A DNA stretch of 64,000 nt, taken from contig OZ038436.1 of NCBI GenBank assembly GCA_964036275.1, positions 18,255,904 to 18,319,903 of the forward strand, written 5' to 3'. This document shows, piece by piece, positions 37,069 to 50,609 of this stretch. The notes beneath the pieces were generated by a model. It was given only the letters and a program-made list of their open reading frames with translations, was not told the origin of the DNA and searched no databases. How positions within the stretch are numbered: the first letter of the stretch is position 1; every line of letters starts with the position of its first letter. The translations under genes were made by a program, and so were the position numbers. Source of the DNA: Litoditis marina (lineage: Eukaryota > Nematoda > Chromadorea > Rhabditida > Rhabditidae).

Positions 37069-37355
37069 ATAAACCTTGTAATTTGAAGTTTTGCCAGTTG
37101 AAAAAAAACAGTCAAAATGCAAAATAGGGTTTTTAGATTGCAATGAAATAGGGTTTTTAGATAGCAATTTCGTCAGAAACTATTATGTAAACGTGAATTC
37201 ATGAGTTTCCTCACTAATTGGTCCTAATGTAACTACAATTCACGAAGAGGAACATAAATCATTATTGGCGTCAGGATGTGGGATATATCTACTCTGTCGA
37301 TGAGTTCTCAACGATTTATCGACTTTCTAAGCTGTTAACTTAGTTTTTTTCTAAA

Positions 37356-37433
37356 TGTTGTTGTGGTGTAGTGGGGTTGGACCATGCCTACCGATCGAAT
37401 GGAGTTGGGTTCGATTCCGGTGAGCGCCGGTAC
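37356..37433 (+). other. tRNA-like relic (inverted)
   Basis: Second inverted copy, about 130 bases from the second inversion junction. Confidence 0.5.
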
Positions 37434-37558
37434 TTTTGAATTTTGATTTTGGCTGTAATACTTCAGGACACTTCTGACAAATAGATGGAAAATATAATCT
37501 TCAGATAATATATATCGGAAAGACAATCTTTTGAAAGAAATCAATGTTTCGTACAAGC

Positions 37559-37566
37559 AAAAAAAG
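37559..37566. other. Inversion junction J2
   Basis: Minus-oriented DNA (GTACAAGC plus A run) joins plus-oriented DNA (AGAGAAGCGGG) within an A run that is two bases longer than in intact copies. Confidence 0.85.
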
Positions 37567-38721
37567 AGAAGCGGGAGAATCAGCAATCTCCACTCATCTT
37601 TCCCTATGGTGACATACACTGTATTATTTTGTGTTGTATTCATTCTTTTCGTTCTACAGTAAAGTCATTTTTGCCGTTTACCGTTATTTCGCTCGGAGAA
37701 TGAAAAGAAAAACTCGACAACAAACATGAAATTACCAGTAAGATTGTATCATATTATTTGAACAACATGACTTATGCCTAATAAGTATCCAATAATTTGT
37801 TAAACGTTCAAATGTTTTCAACACAATCACGTCCGAGTTTCTGTGCACAAAACAAGGCTCGTCGTCTGGCTGTACTGGAAAGTAATGAATGACATCATAT
37901 GACTACAAACAAATACATCAATCGTTATAGGCCCACTAATAATCTTCTCAATGAAAACCAAGTATACTTTGTAGTTTTTAGCTGTATCAAGATTTTTTTG
38001 GACATAAAGCTTTGAATAATTATAATAAAGTTTTAAACTAAACCAATCCCAACGTACCCTGAAATTTTTAGCCCTTTCCGTTTTTTGAAGGGGAGCAGTT
38101 CCTCTCCAATACAAAATATGGGCCCCGCCCCTTCTCCAATGGTTAAGCCCGTGGAGTCCCACGAAAAACAACATGAACGCGTGCTAGAAAAGTACACAAA
38201 AAAACGGTCAAAAATAAAATACACGGTTCTCAACACTGATAATCATCGTCCTCAAGCACAATAAACCAGTTGTTTTATTACATAAATTGCGTGAATCAAA
38301 GAAGGCGGCGAATACAACGTTGACTTTTAGTTACTGGTTCTTGACTGGTCATTGACAATTATTTACTGGAACTATGTGTAAGTGAATTATCCAATTAACC
38401 TATTCCTATGACAAATCTCGGGGACTTAGCCGTTAATAATCTGGTACCAAGTCTTGCGGTAACGAACTCCGGACTATGTATCCCCCTAAGTCCTAGATTC
38501 TATGCCCTCACCCCCCTATGTCCCCTCTCTAACTAACCCAGGTTCTGTCTGAGTTGCTATCTATTGCCATAATGGTTATCAAGTCAATTAGTTTTTGCTT
38601 GTACGAAACATTGATTTCTTTCAAAAGATTGTCTTTCCGATATATATTATCTGAAGATTATATTTTCCATCTATTTGTCAGAAGTGTCCTGAAGTATTAC
38701 AGCCAAAATCAAAATTCAAAA

Positions 38722-38799
38722 GTACCGGCGCTCACCGGAATCGAACCCAACTCCATTCGATCGGTAGGCATGGTCCAACCCCACTACACCACAACAACA
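38722..38799 (-). other. tRNA-like relic
   Basis: U5 copy, boxes intact. Confidence 0.5.
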
Positions 38800-39086
38800 T
38801 TTAGAAAAAAACTAAGTTAACAGCTTAGAAAGTCGATAAATCGTTGAGAACTCATCGACAGAGTAGATATATCCCACATCCTGACGCCAATAATGATTTA
38901 TGTTCCTCTTCGTGAATTGTAGTTACATTAGGACCAATTAGTGAGGAAACTCATGAATTCACGTTTACATAATAGTTTCTGACGAAATTGCTATCTAAAA
39001 ACCCTATTTCATTGCAATCTAAAAACCCTATTTTGCATTTTGACTGTTTTTTTTCAACTGGCAAAACTTCAAATTACAAGGTTTAT

Positions 39087-39527
39087 TCAAGGGTTGTACT
39101 CAATGGGGAGGTTCTTTCTGCGGACCTTTCCGCCTCCCGAACCATTCCCTGCTGAACCGCTTATCAGCTCTATCGGGGGTGTCGGCCCACTCGGTGGTGA
39201 TACGGTCGTTGTTGGCTGTCCGTAGGCGAAGGTGTCACAAGACACAGCCATGAGGATGGCCTTCTTGGGGTCGAGAACTCCGCTTCCGGGGTCAACACCT
39301 AGACGATACGACGAGCGGAAAAATTGGTGATCTGCAAGCGATACGGGGTGAAAAAGGGGGATGAGGTGAAAAATGAGCAACACAGGGAGAGAGATAGGAA
39401 TAGTGAGAAGAAAACGTGATAAATAAGAGAGGGATAGAGAGAGGGACCGAGAGGGCCAGAGAGAGAGAGAGAGAGAAAGATAGAGAGGACCAAAGAGAGA
39501 GAATGAGAGAAAGAGAATGAGAGAGAT

Positions 39528-39612
<85 letters not shown>

Positions 39613-39712
39613 CCTTGATGTGATAGGTGTGCTTGTCATCGTAGGGAGCGTTGAAGACGATCTTCGTGCTTGGCTAGGTGTTGATGTCTTCGGGAGGTAC
39701 AGATTGGGCCAC
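39087..39712 (-). pseudogene. MSP pseudogene, two exons
   Basis: Exon 1 39614-39712, exon 2 39087-39331. Same GTG start, stop at codon 13 and 245-nt exon 2 as the other copies. Confidence 0.95.
39428..39608. repeat. GA microsatellite in MSP intron
   Basis: Long pure tract on the exon 1 side. Confidence 0.95.
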
Positions 39713-41158
39713 TGCTGCTGCGATGTGACTTCAGACCAATCCAACTCGGCTTATATACGCCTTTTCAGAGAGAAGTTCCTACGCACTTCCATTATCTCAA
39801 TACAAAAGTCCACCATTCGAAAGAGCCGTTTTCTCGAAGAAAAAAAACGAGAAGGACGTCCCCCGAAAACGGCGTTAACAGGAGTGTTTCGCGTTCGGTT
39901 TCCACGATCTTCGTGCCAGAGACGGGTTTCTACCGAAAGAAGAAAGACTTTATTATTCTCCTTTCACCAAAATCTCTTTGTCTATTGTGGCGGAAAAGTC
40001 TCAAATCAAGGGGATTCGAGATGCTTTTCTAGACGATTGTGTTCTCTCACTTAACGAGTTGATTTAGAGATCTTATCAAATGTAGAAGTATAGAAAAGGA
40101 ACGGTTTCAGCATACTAGGACGTAGATCATAAGAGGTTTTTGGTTTCTTCCATGATAGCCATGATCTACCAAGCCAAACACGTACCCCGACAGTGAGAGG
40201 TGATATGGTACAAATATGGTTAACCTATTTACAGTCATTCTACAAAATTCATAGTACAAAAATTACTATATTATTTATATAGTGCTATTCATTTCGTCTC
40301 TGATTGCTACATGCCGATTTCAGAGCGTCCAAGTTTTGCGAACTTCGTTTTGTCAAGTTTTCAATCAGAAAAGATTAACTAAAAAGTTTGAGTGTGTACT
40401 GTAGGAGTCATAGGAGAAATGATGGGAACTATACTTTGAGCTGCACACTCAATGGAGAGTTCTTATTCTTTTCCATCTCACACTATGTCTTTCCAGAAAA
40501 CAAACAATAAGGTTGTATTTTGCAATAAATGCTGCTCAATCATGTCGTGTTGTTTGATACCTCTGCTTCTCGATTAAATTCCGTAAGTTATAGCGTGAAT
40601 TGTGATCAAACTACAATTTTGCTATCTAATATGATGGAGTTCAATTTGACGAGTACGAACGGTTCCCCTTTCGGAGTAAAAAAATTCAAATCTGAAGTGA
40701 AAGGTGAAGTGTGCGACTGATATAAAGTTGTTTTCTGATGTTTATGTGTAAGTTATTTCATCAGTAAAGAAAAGTTTCTGTTAAAATTTGCGTTTTTCAT
40801 TGAAAAAAATAATGAAACGAACATAATGAGCATGTACGGTTCAGTTCAACCTTTCTTTCGACCATAGATAGATATATAACTATGTCACTAACATGACAAG
40901 TTTAAATTCGAAAGAACGAAAACTATTTTCATTTGATTCCAGATTAAGGCATTAAGGTTCCGTCAAGGTTTCTTCTGAACTTCTACTGAACTCCTAATCG
41001 AGGAGTTCTGCCTAAAAAATGCGGAACAATCAAAAGCCATGTACAGGTTTTCAGGGCCGCTTTTTCCAGGTGGCGCGAACCAGTTTCAGGCAAACACGTT
41101 ATTTTCCCGAAATATCCTGTTTGCCTTCGTAAACCGGAAGAAAGTGAGATGATAGGAC

Positions 41159-41613
41159 TCAGTCAGTATTCATCTGGTCGTCGGTAGCGGTCGTTTGGAG
41201 GTCAGTCTCGCTTGATGTATTTGTTACCTTACTCTCAACTTTCAATTTCAGTTCTTCACAATTTATGGCTTTTCCCGCCAAATCTACAAATGTATCCCAT
41301 ATAAATTCATCAGATTCGTAATTGCCCAGAATGGTTACTTTTCTTTATTTGAGCGATAGGAAAATTTGATAACGTGGTTATTTACTCCGAACCATCTGGC
41401 ACATTGGATGAGTTTGGCTCGCTTATAACAACTTACTGCGATTGAAAGAAACTGTATAGGACCCCCCCCCCCTCCTCGCAAATCAGTATTCACTTCTAGA
41501 CGATATTGACCCATGGACAAACGAGCAACAGAAGAATTGCTCTCGGGATTGGCCGCTGCCAGAAATTTTTTCAATTTGGTTGGTTTCTCCTTCATAATGC
41601 GAACATATTTCAT
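41159..41613 (-). pseudogene. Doubtful minus-strand ORF with poly-G run
   Basis: U6 copy; the first frame is open for 92 codons as in U2. Confidence 0.3.
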
Positions 41614-41654
41614 CGTTAAAAATTCAAAAAAGCTTGAAATTTTATTTTTTTAAG

Positions 41655-43120
41655 GTTGAAGAACTGTTTCTTGCGGGGAATTCGGATGTCGAGGAGGCTA
41701 GCCAGCTTGAGCCGGTATCTGAATCTGAAGACAGGGACAGCAAATCGTCTAATTCTGATCCAGGTAGACAGTTTGCCCCGTTTATGAAGAATAGAGAGAA
41801 AACTTCTAGTCAGTAGGCTTGCTTCAGGTCTATTTACAAAAAATATATGTATGAAACTTTTGGCTACGGATGGGTTTTCTGTGCTGTAGTTGTTTGCAGC
41901 CGAGCCTTAAAAAAGTAGAGCCAAGAAGAGAGAAAAACTCGTGCGGTTCCTATTCTATTTCTAGTCTCCAGTATTACTATCACTAACCTCATTGAGACAT
42001 CTCACCAAAATAGCAAAAGTGGTAAAGCAGGTTATTGTTGGTTGGGTAGAGGGTGCTGGTTGTGAAATACTAAGATTGAAGATGAAATGAACAACGAATG
42101 ACGTCGAACCTTAACAGACAACAAATGTACAATTACAATTTTATTTCAATTTCTGTCAATTACAATTACTGGTAGAGGTTCCCATTAGCTCTTTCGTATA
42201 AGAAAACATTTTGCTTTTAGTGCCACCAACCAACCGAACGGACTCTCAATCAAGTATCTTGGAACCGGCGCTGGAAATGGAATTCTTGCAAAAAAATCAT
42301 ATGAAAGGTTCGTTCAGTTTTCTCTTCATTATGTATGAGAAAAAGTTCGATTTTGTCACTTTGGACTGGAATAGGTCATGATGATATACGTTCATAGTTA
42401 CCTCATTGAGACGATCGGAATTGCACAAGTATTTTATTCCAGGCTGCAACCTGGTTGGGCAGCAGATCGTTCCCGAAAACATATTGTCGTGTAGATGTGG
42501 GCGAATGATTTGTGCGAAACCGGAGATGGGGCGTGAGTTTCAAATTGTTTGTGCGCTAATTTGTGTTTAATTGGCATTATCGAGTTTCTTGAAACGTATA
42601 ACGACGTGTGCGAAAATTGTCTTTCCTTCTCTATACCCGGTGGTACTACACTTCAGGGGAGAAAGTAGGTACTTTGATGTTGAAATGTATCATATATTAC
42701 TTGCTGTGTCATTCTCGAACAGCGAAGGACCTTTGATGTAATGAATGCCATGGAATACATTTAACCTCAAGAAGGATACTATTGATTTCTCTAGAGTCTG
42801 AAAATCTCAAAAGTTGACGAGAATTAGTGACACTTTTAAAGGGAAAACATTTTGTTTCATCATGTTTATAGTGAATATGTGGTCACAAAACTGTTTTCTT
42901 TCCAGACTTGCAACCCGTGCTATTTCTCTATGAAAGAGAAGCGAAGGAAATGAGGGAGCAAAAGAAGAGAAAAAATGATCAAAGAAACCACAACAAGAAG
43001 GACGACAAGAATATAAAGAAGAAGAAGGACGACAAGAAGGACGACAAGAATACAAAGAAGAAGGAGGGCGGCAAGAAGGACGACAAGAATAAGAAGAAGA
43101 AGGAGGGCGGCAAGAACTAG
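41655..43120 (+). CDS. Unknown gene with Lys/Asp-rich C-terminus, copy B3
   Basis: Exons 41655-41763, 42221-42307, 42443-42532, 42906-43120. The last exon is 27 nt shorter than in B1 because one set of KDD repeats is missing, which keeps the frame. One exon 3 codon differs (IVPEN for IVPAN). In-frame length change in the repeat is what one expects if the tail is translated. Confidence 0.55.
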
Positions 43121-43385
43121 GCAATCGGGGAGAGTAGTGCCGAAAGGCTGAAATATAAATATAGATTAAATAAAGAGTTGCGATGCTAATGTTTTCAATG
43201 ACTACCCCATTTTCAGATTATTCATAGGAGTCTCAATAGGAATGTATTTACCTTCTACTCCTGAAGGATGAAAAAACTGAGAAGCTCAATTACGAGCAAT
43301 AGTAAAGAGGATGGGTGTCCGATGAATTAATACGACGAAATAATGCATGTTCTTTTGTTTGGGAGAAACAACTGTATCGTTCATG

Positions 43386-43714
43386 GTATTGAACTCATCT
43401 GTGTTGGCTGGTGCGGCGCCCACAAGCAGCCGGCCACCTGAACATGGTGGGTCGAACTAAAAACAGTGATACCCAACCATCTTATATGGCAGTTTTTCAA
43501 TGATCATTTTATCGCATAAAAAGTCATTTAAATTACTCTCCGATCATGTGACAATCTTTTGAAAACAAAAGAGTCGCAAAAATCCTAAAATAACCAGTTT
43601 TAGAATTTTTATTTGCAATGAAAAGACTGGCAAGCTGCCAGATCAATCGCCTGTAATGTAGGGTGCGCTCGGCCAGCATGGCTGACTGCTATCGATGGGT
43701 GAAACGAACTATAT
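43386..43714. mobile_element. MITE-like element, left end deleted
   Basis: Only the right part remains. The left terminal repeat and the DNA before it are lost by a deletion that joins TCGTTCATG directly to GTATTGAACTC. Confidence 0.7.
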
Positions 43715-44426
43715 GAAGCTAGTGATTACTCAACGTGCAACACCAACTGAAGACAATAATATTTTATTTCTAAACATAAAATAAAATCTTTTTAGCTTCC
43801 AAATAATCGAAAAATCTCTGAAACTTGGTATTTTATCTGTTTCCTAGTTTTCCTGATAGATTTCATGAAAACCATCTACTCTCGGTAACTCGCTTCCTTG
43901 GTTTCCAAGAAAGAATTTGTGTTTCTTCCCGTATTTCCCTGGACTGCACTTCAACTATACCGGTTTCCCGTTTCGTTTCCAAGTTGTGGCTCACGTGGGA
44001 TGGTTTCCGGAATGAGCCATTTTTTTTCCATTGCTTCGTAGTCGTTCGTTCAAGACGGTTGAATTCCCAATATCCAGATGCCGGAGATCTGTCGGAGATT
44101 TCCACACAAGTTGGTTCTCTTCTTCTTTCTGTTTTTTTTAGATTTTCAGACTGAACGAAAATAGTACAGCATTCGCTCTTTCCAAAACAAGGCAATACGG
44201 TGATTCTGCTGGCTACCCCTGTTTGTAGTTCTATCCCATCGCTTATTGGTTGACATTCGTAGGTTTTAGCGTTCCAACTAAAACGCTACTATTAACTACA
44301 TTGGCTCTTGGTGATAAACTGCATGGCGAGTATCAGATTTTTCGTCTTTCTCATGATAAATTGAAGTCAATAAAGAAGTCGTATGTTGCTTATTCACTGA
44401 ATTATTATACCCAAAACTGCTTTCAG

Positions 44427-47400
44427 AATTGGTGGCTTCCAAGAGAACCGTCTTATTCGGGGAGTCCGAGAGAAAGAGCGGGAGTTGCGCAAAAAACACC
44501 ATGTTGAGAGACTGCCACGACCTGTCTCTCTTGATATGAAGGTAATGCTGTTGCTTTCTAAGATCCTAACGAAGGTTAGGTCCTAATGAAGGTTAAGCAA
44601 CCGTTTCTGAATAAATCTTAACCTGAATACACCACTGTTCTATTAGTATTCCTATTGAGCTGAAGGTGAATCTACTAGACTTACATGTGATCTTCCCAAA
44701 TAACATGTTTACCAAAAAACCTGTCAATGACATCCACATTTTTCTTGACTTTCATGTATTTTAGGTCGATCGGTGGTTTCTGACCCGATTCTCCATAGAC
44801 AATGCCTATTTGGGTCTGTGTCAGGAATTTCATTCCCTCGAAGGTGCCAAATCTGCCTGGGATATGCGGAATCTGAAAGCCAACCCGTTCATCAGCATTC
44901 AAATGGGCGGCACAACCGAGAGACAACTCAAGGTACACTATAATTCTTTCGCTCATGGAGGACTACAGTATGAACTTAAATTATCGTCAAGTATATGTCA
45001 CTATCACTACAATGGGAACATTTCGGAATTCGGGTTTATTGTACAATTCCCCCCCCCCCCCTTGAGCCGCAATAGGTTGGAATCCGACCCGTAGTACAAT
45101 CACCCCCCACCCCCATAGGGGGGTGATTGTACAACGTCCTTCTTTACTGCAAATTTGGATTGAGTGGGGGGCGATTGTTAAACAGGTCCGGGGTCGTACT
45201 ATTACCCCCCACTTTGTATTGTGGGGGGTGATTGTTAAACGTAAACATTGTACAATTACCCCCCATTTACAATGACCTCCCATTTACTATAACCCCCCTC
45301 TCTATAGGGAATCGTATTGGGAGGGGGGTGATAGTACTGCGGGGGGGGGGGGGTACTTAAGGTGAGGGGGGGGGGCGGCAATTGTACAATTTTCCTCGGA
45401 ATTCCTATACTAGATTTTGTATCTTTTCCCCACACATAGCCGAAGTACAACTTAGTGAAACTAATTTAACCACTTTCTCTGGTAATGACAAGAATAGGTA
45501 CAACACTCTCTATGTAGTTTCGTACAGTTTACAATTGTAACTATGCAACATGGTTTCCAGGTGAATGCGCACCGTATTGGCTCTACTTCGCACCCTGAGT
45601 ATATCGCCAGTGAGGGACCAACCATCCACAGTGTCTATGATTTCTGGTCCATGGTGTGGCAGGTGGGTTCTCAGACATTTTTCCGCCAATTTCCCAGTAA
45701 CATTTGTGGGGGACTGGGAAGTTTTCACGAGAAAGTTTGCATGTCAGAAAAACGCAATTGGCATATGATGGTATTTGCGTCACTTTTATCTACATTCGAG
45801 ATCGTGTTTGAGATTGGGTCGTCCCAATGAGCCGGCGCAAGTGTTTCTGATTTTTCCAGGAACAGTTTTGTGGAAAACTCGCAAAACCGCTTCCCTCCTA
45901 GCATTTAAACATCAAATAACTTCCATTTAGCACATATGCCAGATGATTTGAGAAAGTACTCATAGCCGCTATTCTAGGAAAATGTGAGCCGTATTGTTCC
46001 GGTGAACTTTCCGCACGAGGAGCGCCTGTACCCGTCCGTTTTCGATCGGAACAAAGAAACTGGTCAGTATTGGCCCATCGTTCCCGGTCAAACGGATCTC
46101 TACATGCCATTCCGCGTCACTTGTCAGGAGACCAGAATGATGCAATGCTGCAGAATGATGCAGAATGAGGAGGTATACAAATGGTTTCAATGATGAAATT
46201 CCATAATAATGTATATAGTTTGTATTGTAAACGTTATCATCGTTACACTCTTTTTTGTATGTAGTTTGCTTAGTTTAATCGTCGAAGACCACTAATCGAA
46301 TATATCTGTAAATATACTCATTTTCAGCCCAAACTGATTGAGCGCACATTGTTAACAGAAAGGATGCATTTTTGCAATGATGTTGTAATTTTGCTGAGAA
46401 TGATCTTTTTAGATCTCGACCGGAATCCGTGCGTTGACCCCAAATGAAATGGTCTACCGTGTCACTAGACTGAGCATCTCTTTCAGCAACCCCATGCGAG
46501 AGGAATGCGAAATGCGAGAGGTGTTCCACCTCTGCTTCTACAGGTTGGTCTTTTTTTATGAAGGAAAACATTATCGAACATACTTTTGGTCTGAACAATT
46601 GTACGGTTGAACGCTTCACGCCTTCACGCTTCACGGGGTACTAAGGGAAGCCACCTAAAGTGTACATGGGTACTGAAGGGTACTTGGGAAAGGGTGAAGA
46701 ATACTAAAGAGTTAAATATTTCTATTAAATTGATTATCGTTCACATCATAAATTATGCGCTCGTTTGGTAGTGTGATGTATACAAGCTTTTCATTAGTCA
46801 AATCAGTATACGGATTGCAAAACACCAGTGACATATAATCGTTTCAGATGGCCGGATGGTCGTATTCCCATTCCCTGGCCCCTGAAGGGATCCCACATCG
46901 CCGCCTCCGTTCTACTCAACGACGCCCTTAGAAGAGTGAGTTTTCGTATATTTTCAGAAATTCTGGAACATCGGATTCTGACAGCGACATCTGACTTCGA
47001 ATTCTTCAGGAGTTTCCGCCGACTGCTGGTCCGTTGCTGGTGCACTGTCATGCCGGTATCGGTAGAACCGGAGTGTTCATCTCAATCGATATGGCACTAC
47101 GCCAGCTGGAAACTACTCGAACTCTCAATATCAAGGTGAAACTTTTTCTTATTCTTGAAACTTATACTTCTCTCAAGTTCAATGAGCCTAGCTATGGGTT
47201 GAGTTCATATCTCAGTATTGGAGTTCTTCCCATAACCCCTTACCACTTTTTGTGTGAAAATTTGGGCGTTCTTTTGACCGTCACAAACTGACAATAGAAC
47301 CATGTGATTTAGCTGAAAAGCGATGTTCACATGCAAATATACTTCCGGCAAGATCTAATGACTGAACTTATATTCTCTATTCAAGGGTGTCGTGGAGCAA

Positions 47401-47801
47401 TTGCGAGAAAAACGACCGAAAGCAGTTATGAATCCTTGGCAATACGCCATTTTCAACGTTGTCCTGGCCGAGAAGGTAGGTGTCACATTTTCATATTGCA
47501 TCCACTTCATTTGAAGTTAGGTGTTGAAGAGTAGCTGGTGAACGTTCTAATCTTCTCATTACACGTTCTTCATTATTCACGCTCACATAAAGAACACATT
47601 TGTTTGTGTAGTTACATTTTGCAGGCTCTGTACTGCGGTGCTCTCTCTCCTTTCGTTGGAGGACACTGCGTACGCCAATTGGTGGACAAAATGTGGAGAA
47701 CCATTGTGCTGGAGTATGGGAATGTGTGGAGAACTTTCAAAATGTGGAGAACTTTCAGGTTCACACAAGTGTGCCAAATTTTAGTCAATTCGGTTCAGTA
47801 G
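44427..47801 (+). CDS. Protein tyrosine phosphatase-domain gene, copy 4 (5' end unresolved)
   Basis: Exons 44427-44541, 44765-44932, 45561-45662, 45978-46172, 46413-46543, 46848-46935, 47010-47135, 47386-47475, 47625-47801. Exon 1 is 115 nt but already has the CTTCC of type A, so it is intermediate between types. The signature reads HCHAGIGRTGVF (Leu to Phe), and exon 7 ends TRTLNIK (Val to Leu). Intron 4 contains a tract of clustered differences just upstream of exon 5. No internal stop seen from exon 2 on. Confidence 0.85.
45039..45389. mobile_element. Poly-C/poly-G inverted-repeat element in PTP intron 2
   Basis: U6 copy, type B structure. Confidence 0.65.
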
Positions 47802-48255
47802 TTTTTTCAAGCCTATGTGGACACCGGACGGGAGACGAGGGACGAGGGACGAGGGACGAGGGACGAGGGACGAGGGACGAGGGACGAGGGACGAGGGACG
47901 AGGGACGAGGGACGAGGGACGAAGGACGAGGGACGAGGGACGAAGGACGAGGGACGAGGGACGAGGGACGAGGGACGAAGGACGAGGGACGAAGGACGGG
48001 GGACGAGGGACGAGGGACGAAGGACGGGGGACGAGGGACAACGGAAAATTTCATAACGACACTCATAACTTTTTTCAAACTCGACCGATTTTTCTAATTT
48101 TTTCACACAACATGTATTTCATAGATATCTAGCTCTCTCTCTTCCTTTAGATCTTGAGAAATGGTTTTATTTGAAGACTTTTGTGGTTTGAAAGCTGAAA
48201 ATGGGTGCGCAATGGCCAAACCAAACACAACTAACACGCAGCGCTTCGCGCTGCG
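47715..48255. repeat. Dispersed repeat holding the minisatellite, U6
   Basis: Same parts as U2 with a short array; hairpin at 48237-48255. Confidence 0.7.
47834..48040. repeat. 7-bp minisatellite, about 30 units
   Basis: The shortest array, with variant GAAGGAC units reaching further into it. Confidence 0.97.
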
Positions 48256-48575
48256 CGCGAATAGTAGTAAAAAAAGGATATATAATAACCTTGCTATCTT
48301 TATTGGGTTTGTTTATGCTTTTAATTGATTGAAGCAACAATCAACAATAGTAAGGTTGGTAGATCATTTTTTTCAAATCACCGTGGAGTCCCACGGAAAA
48401 TCGAAATGGGTGAACAATTAGCAGTAAAATAGGATATAGAATAACTTTGCTATCTTTGGTGGGGTTGTTCAGGCTCGTAATTCATTGAAGCAACAAAAAA
48501 ACAATAGTAAGGTTGGGAGATCAATTTTTTCAAATCACCGTGGGGTCCCACAAAAAACCGAAATGGGTGAAAAAC
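48256..48575 (+). repeat. Tandem repeat, period about 157 bp, U6
   Basis: Same arrangement as U2. Confidence 0.7.
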
Positions 48576-49280
48576 AAGGCCTTATATATTTTTTCTATTG
48601 TTGTGTACCAAAACTGCATGAACAAAAAGTTTGACAGTGACAGTTATTTCAGATGTTATTTTCCAGTCTTCGCATTGATTCTGTTCTGAGGTCGCTCAGA
48701 TAATTCATAGAAAAGAAGGTAAAGGAATCGGTAGATGAACTGTTTGTGGCAGAAAAAAATCGAATCTCTTTTAGTTTATGTAGCGAAATTACTAACAAAT
48801 TAAGTGGCCGATTTGAAAAAGTCTTTTCAAAGTCTTTTGCTTGTAGAAAAATGGAAAATGTGTTGTATTTGTACCAGTTTCTGATGTGTGAGAACGCTCA
48901 ATTCATACATGCTGTCAAAACAAAAAGTTTAGTTTCAAAAAGTTCTAACTGATAGCATCAACCCAATAATAAAACTTTCAGAGTTTCTCACTCTTTCACC
49001 ACATATTTTACTTCGCACTCCTGATTTAAGTTTGAGTTTTGATTACATAACAAACACTAATAGTAAGGTTGGTAGCAAGCAGTGAAACTCTAATAAAACT
49101 ATTCGTTCAGAGCAACGTTGTTCTGTTTAACGGAGTGCTGTGAAAATCCATGTGCACATGAAACGATCGTCTTTGTCAGTTGATCAGTTGAAATATTTAC
49201 AAGGTTATTTCTGTAATAAAATCAGTCAGTCTATTGACCTATTCACCAGGCCACTTCTGTAATATAATCACACAAACACA

Positions 49281-49424
49281 ATGAAATCAACATACTTTCC
49301 GGTTCCAAATATTACCGATTACGTCGAGAGAAGCGGGAGAATCAGCAATCTCCACTCATCTTTCCCTATGGTGACATACACTGTATTATTTTGTGTTGTA
49401 TTCATTCTTTTCGTTCTACAGTAA
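49281..49424 (+). CDS. Small putative membrane protein, 47 aa
   Basis: U6 copy of the ORF at 8402-8545. Confidence 0.3.
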   Translation: MKSTYFPVPNITDYVERSGRISNLHSSFPMVTYTVLFCVVFILFVLQ

Positions 49425-50243
49425 AGTCATTTTTGCCGTTTACCGTTATTTCGCTCGGAGAATGAAAAGAAAAACTTGACAACAAACATGAAATTACCAG
49501 TAAGATTGTATCATATTATTTGAACAACATGCCTAATAAGTATCCAATAATTTGTTAAACGTTCAAATGTTTTCAACACAATCACGTCCGAGTTTCTGTG
49601 CACAAAACAAGGCTCGTCGTCTGGCTGTACTGGAAAGTAATGAATGACATCATATGACTACAAACAAATACATCAATCGTTATAGGCCCACTAATAATCT
49701 TCACAATGAAAACCAAGTATACTTTGTAGTTTTTAGCTGTATCAAGATTTTTTTGGACATAAAGCTTTGAATAATTATAATAAAGTTTTAAAAAGTTTTA
49801 TTACATAAATTGCGTGAATCAAAGAAGGCGGCGAATACAAAGTTGACTTTTAGTTACTGGTTCTTGACTGGTCATTGACAATTATTTACTGGAACTATGT
49901 GTAAGTGAATTATCCAATTAACCTATTCCTATGACAAATCTCGGGGACTTAGCCGTTAATAATCTGGTACCAAGTCTTGCGGTAACGAACTCCGGACTAT
50001 GTATCCCCCTAAGTCCTAGATTCTATGCCCCCACCCCCCTATGTCCCCTCTCTAACTAACCCAGGTTCTGTCTGAGTTGCTATCTATTGCCATAATGGTT
50101 ATCAAGTCAATTAGTTTTTGCTTGTACGAAACATTGATTTCTTTCAAAAGATTGTCTTTCCGATATATATTATCTGAAGATTATATTTTCCATCTATTTG
50201 TCAGAAGTGTCCTGAAGTATTACAGCCAAAATCAAAATTCAAA

Positions 50244-50321
50244 AGTACCGGCGCTCACCGGAATCGAACCCAACTCCATTCGATCGGTAGGCATGGTCCA
50301 ACCCCACTACACCACAACATC
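50244..50321 (-). other. tRNA-like relic
   Basis: U6 copy; one base differs upstream of the A-box. The U7 equivalent is deleted. Confidence 0.5.
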
Positions 50322-50609
50322 ATTTAGAAAAAAACTAAGTTAACAGCTTAGAAAGTCGATAAATCGTTGAGAACTCATCGACAGAGTAGATATATCCCAC
50401 ATCCTGACGCCAATAATGATTTATGTTCCTCTTCGTGAATTGTAGTTACATTAGGACCAATTAGTGAGGAAACTCATGAATTCACGTTTACATAATAGTT
50501 TCTGACGAAATTGCTATCTAAAAACCCTATTTCATTGCAATCTAAAAACCCTATTTTGCATTTTGACTGTTTTTTTTCAACTGGCAAAACTTCAAATTAC
50601 AAGGTTTAT

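Larger units (their letters stand above)
37565..39613 (+). repeat. Amplicon unit U5 (partial, end only)
   Basis: Plus-oriented tail of a unit that starts inside the small membrane-protein ORF (equivalent to about 8452 of U1). It contains the minus-strand weak ORF, a tRNA-like relic and MSP exon 2. About the first 1.03 kb (37566-38591) is the spacer of the second inverted repeat. Confidence 0.93.
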
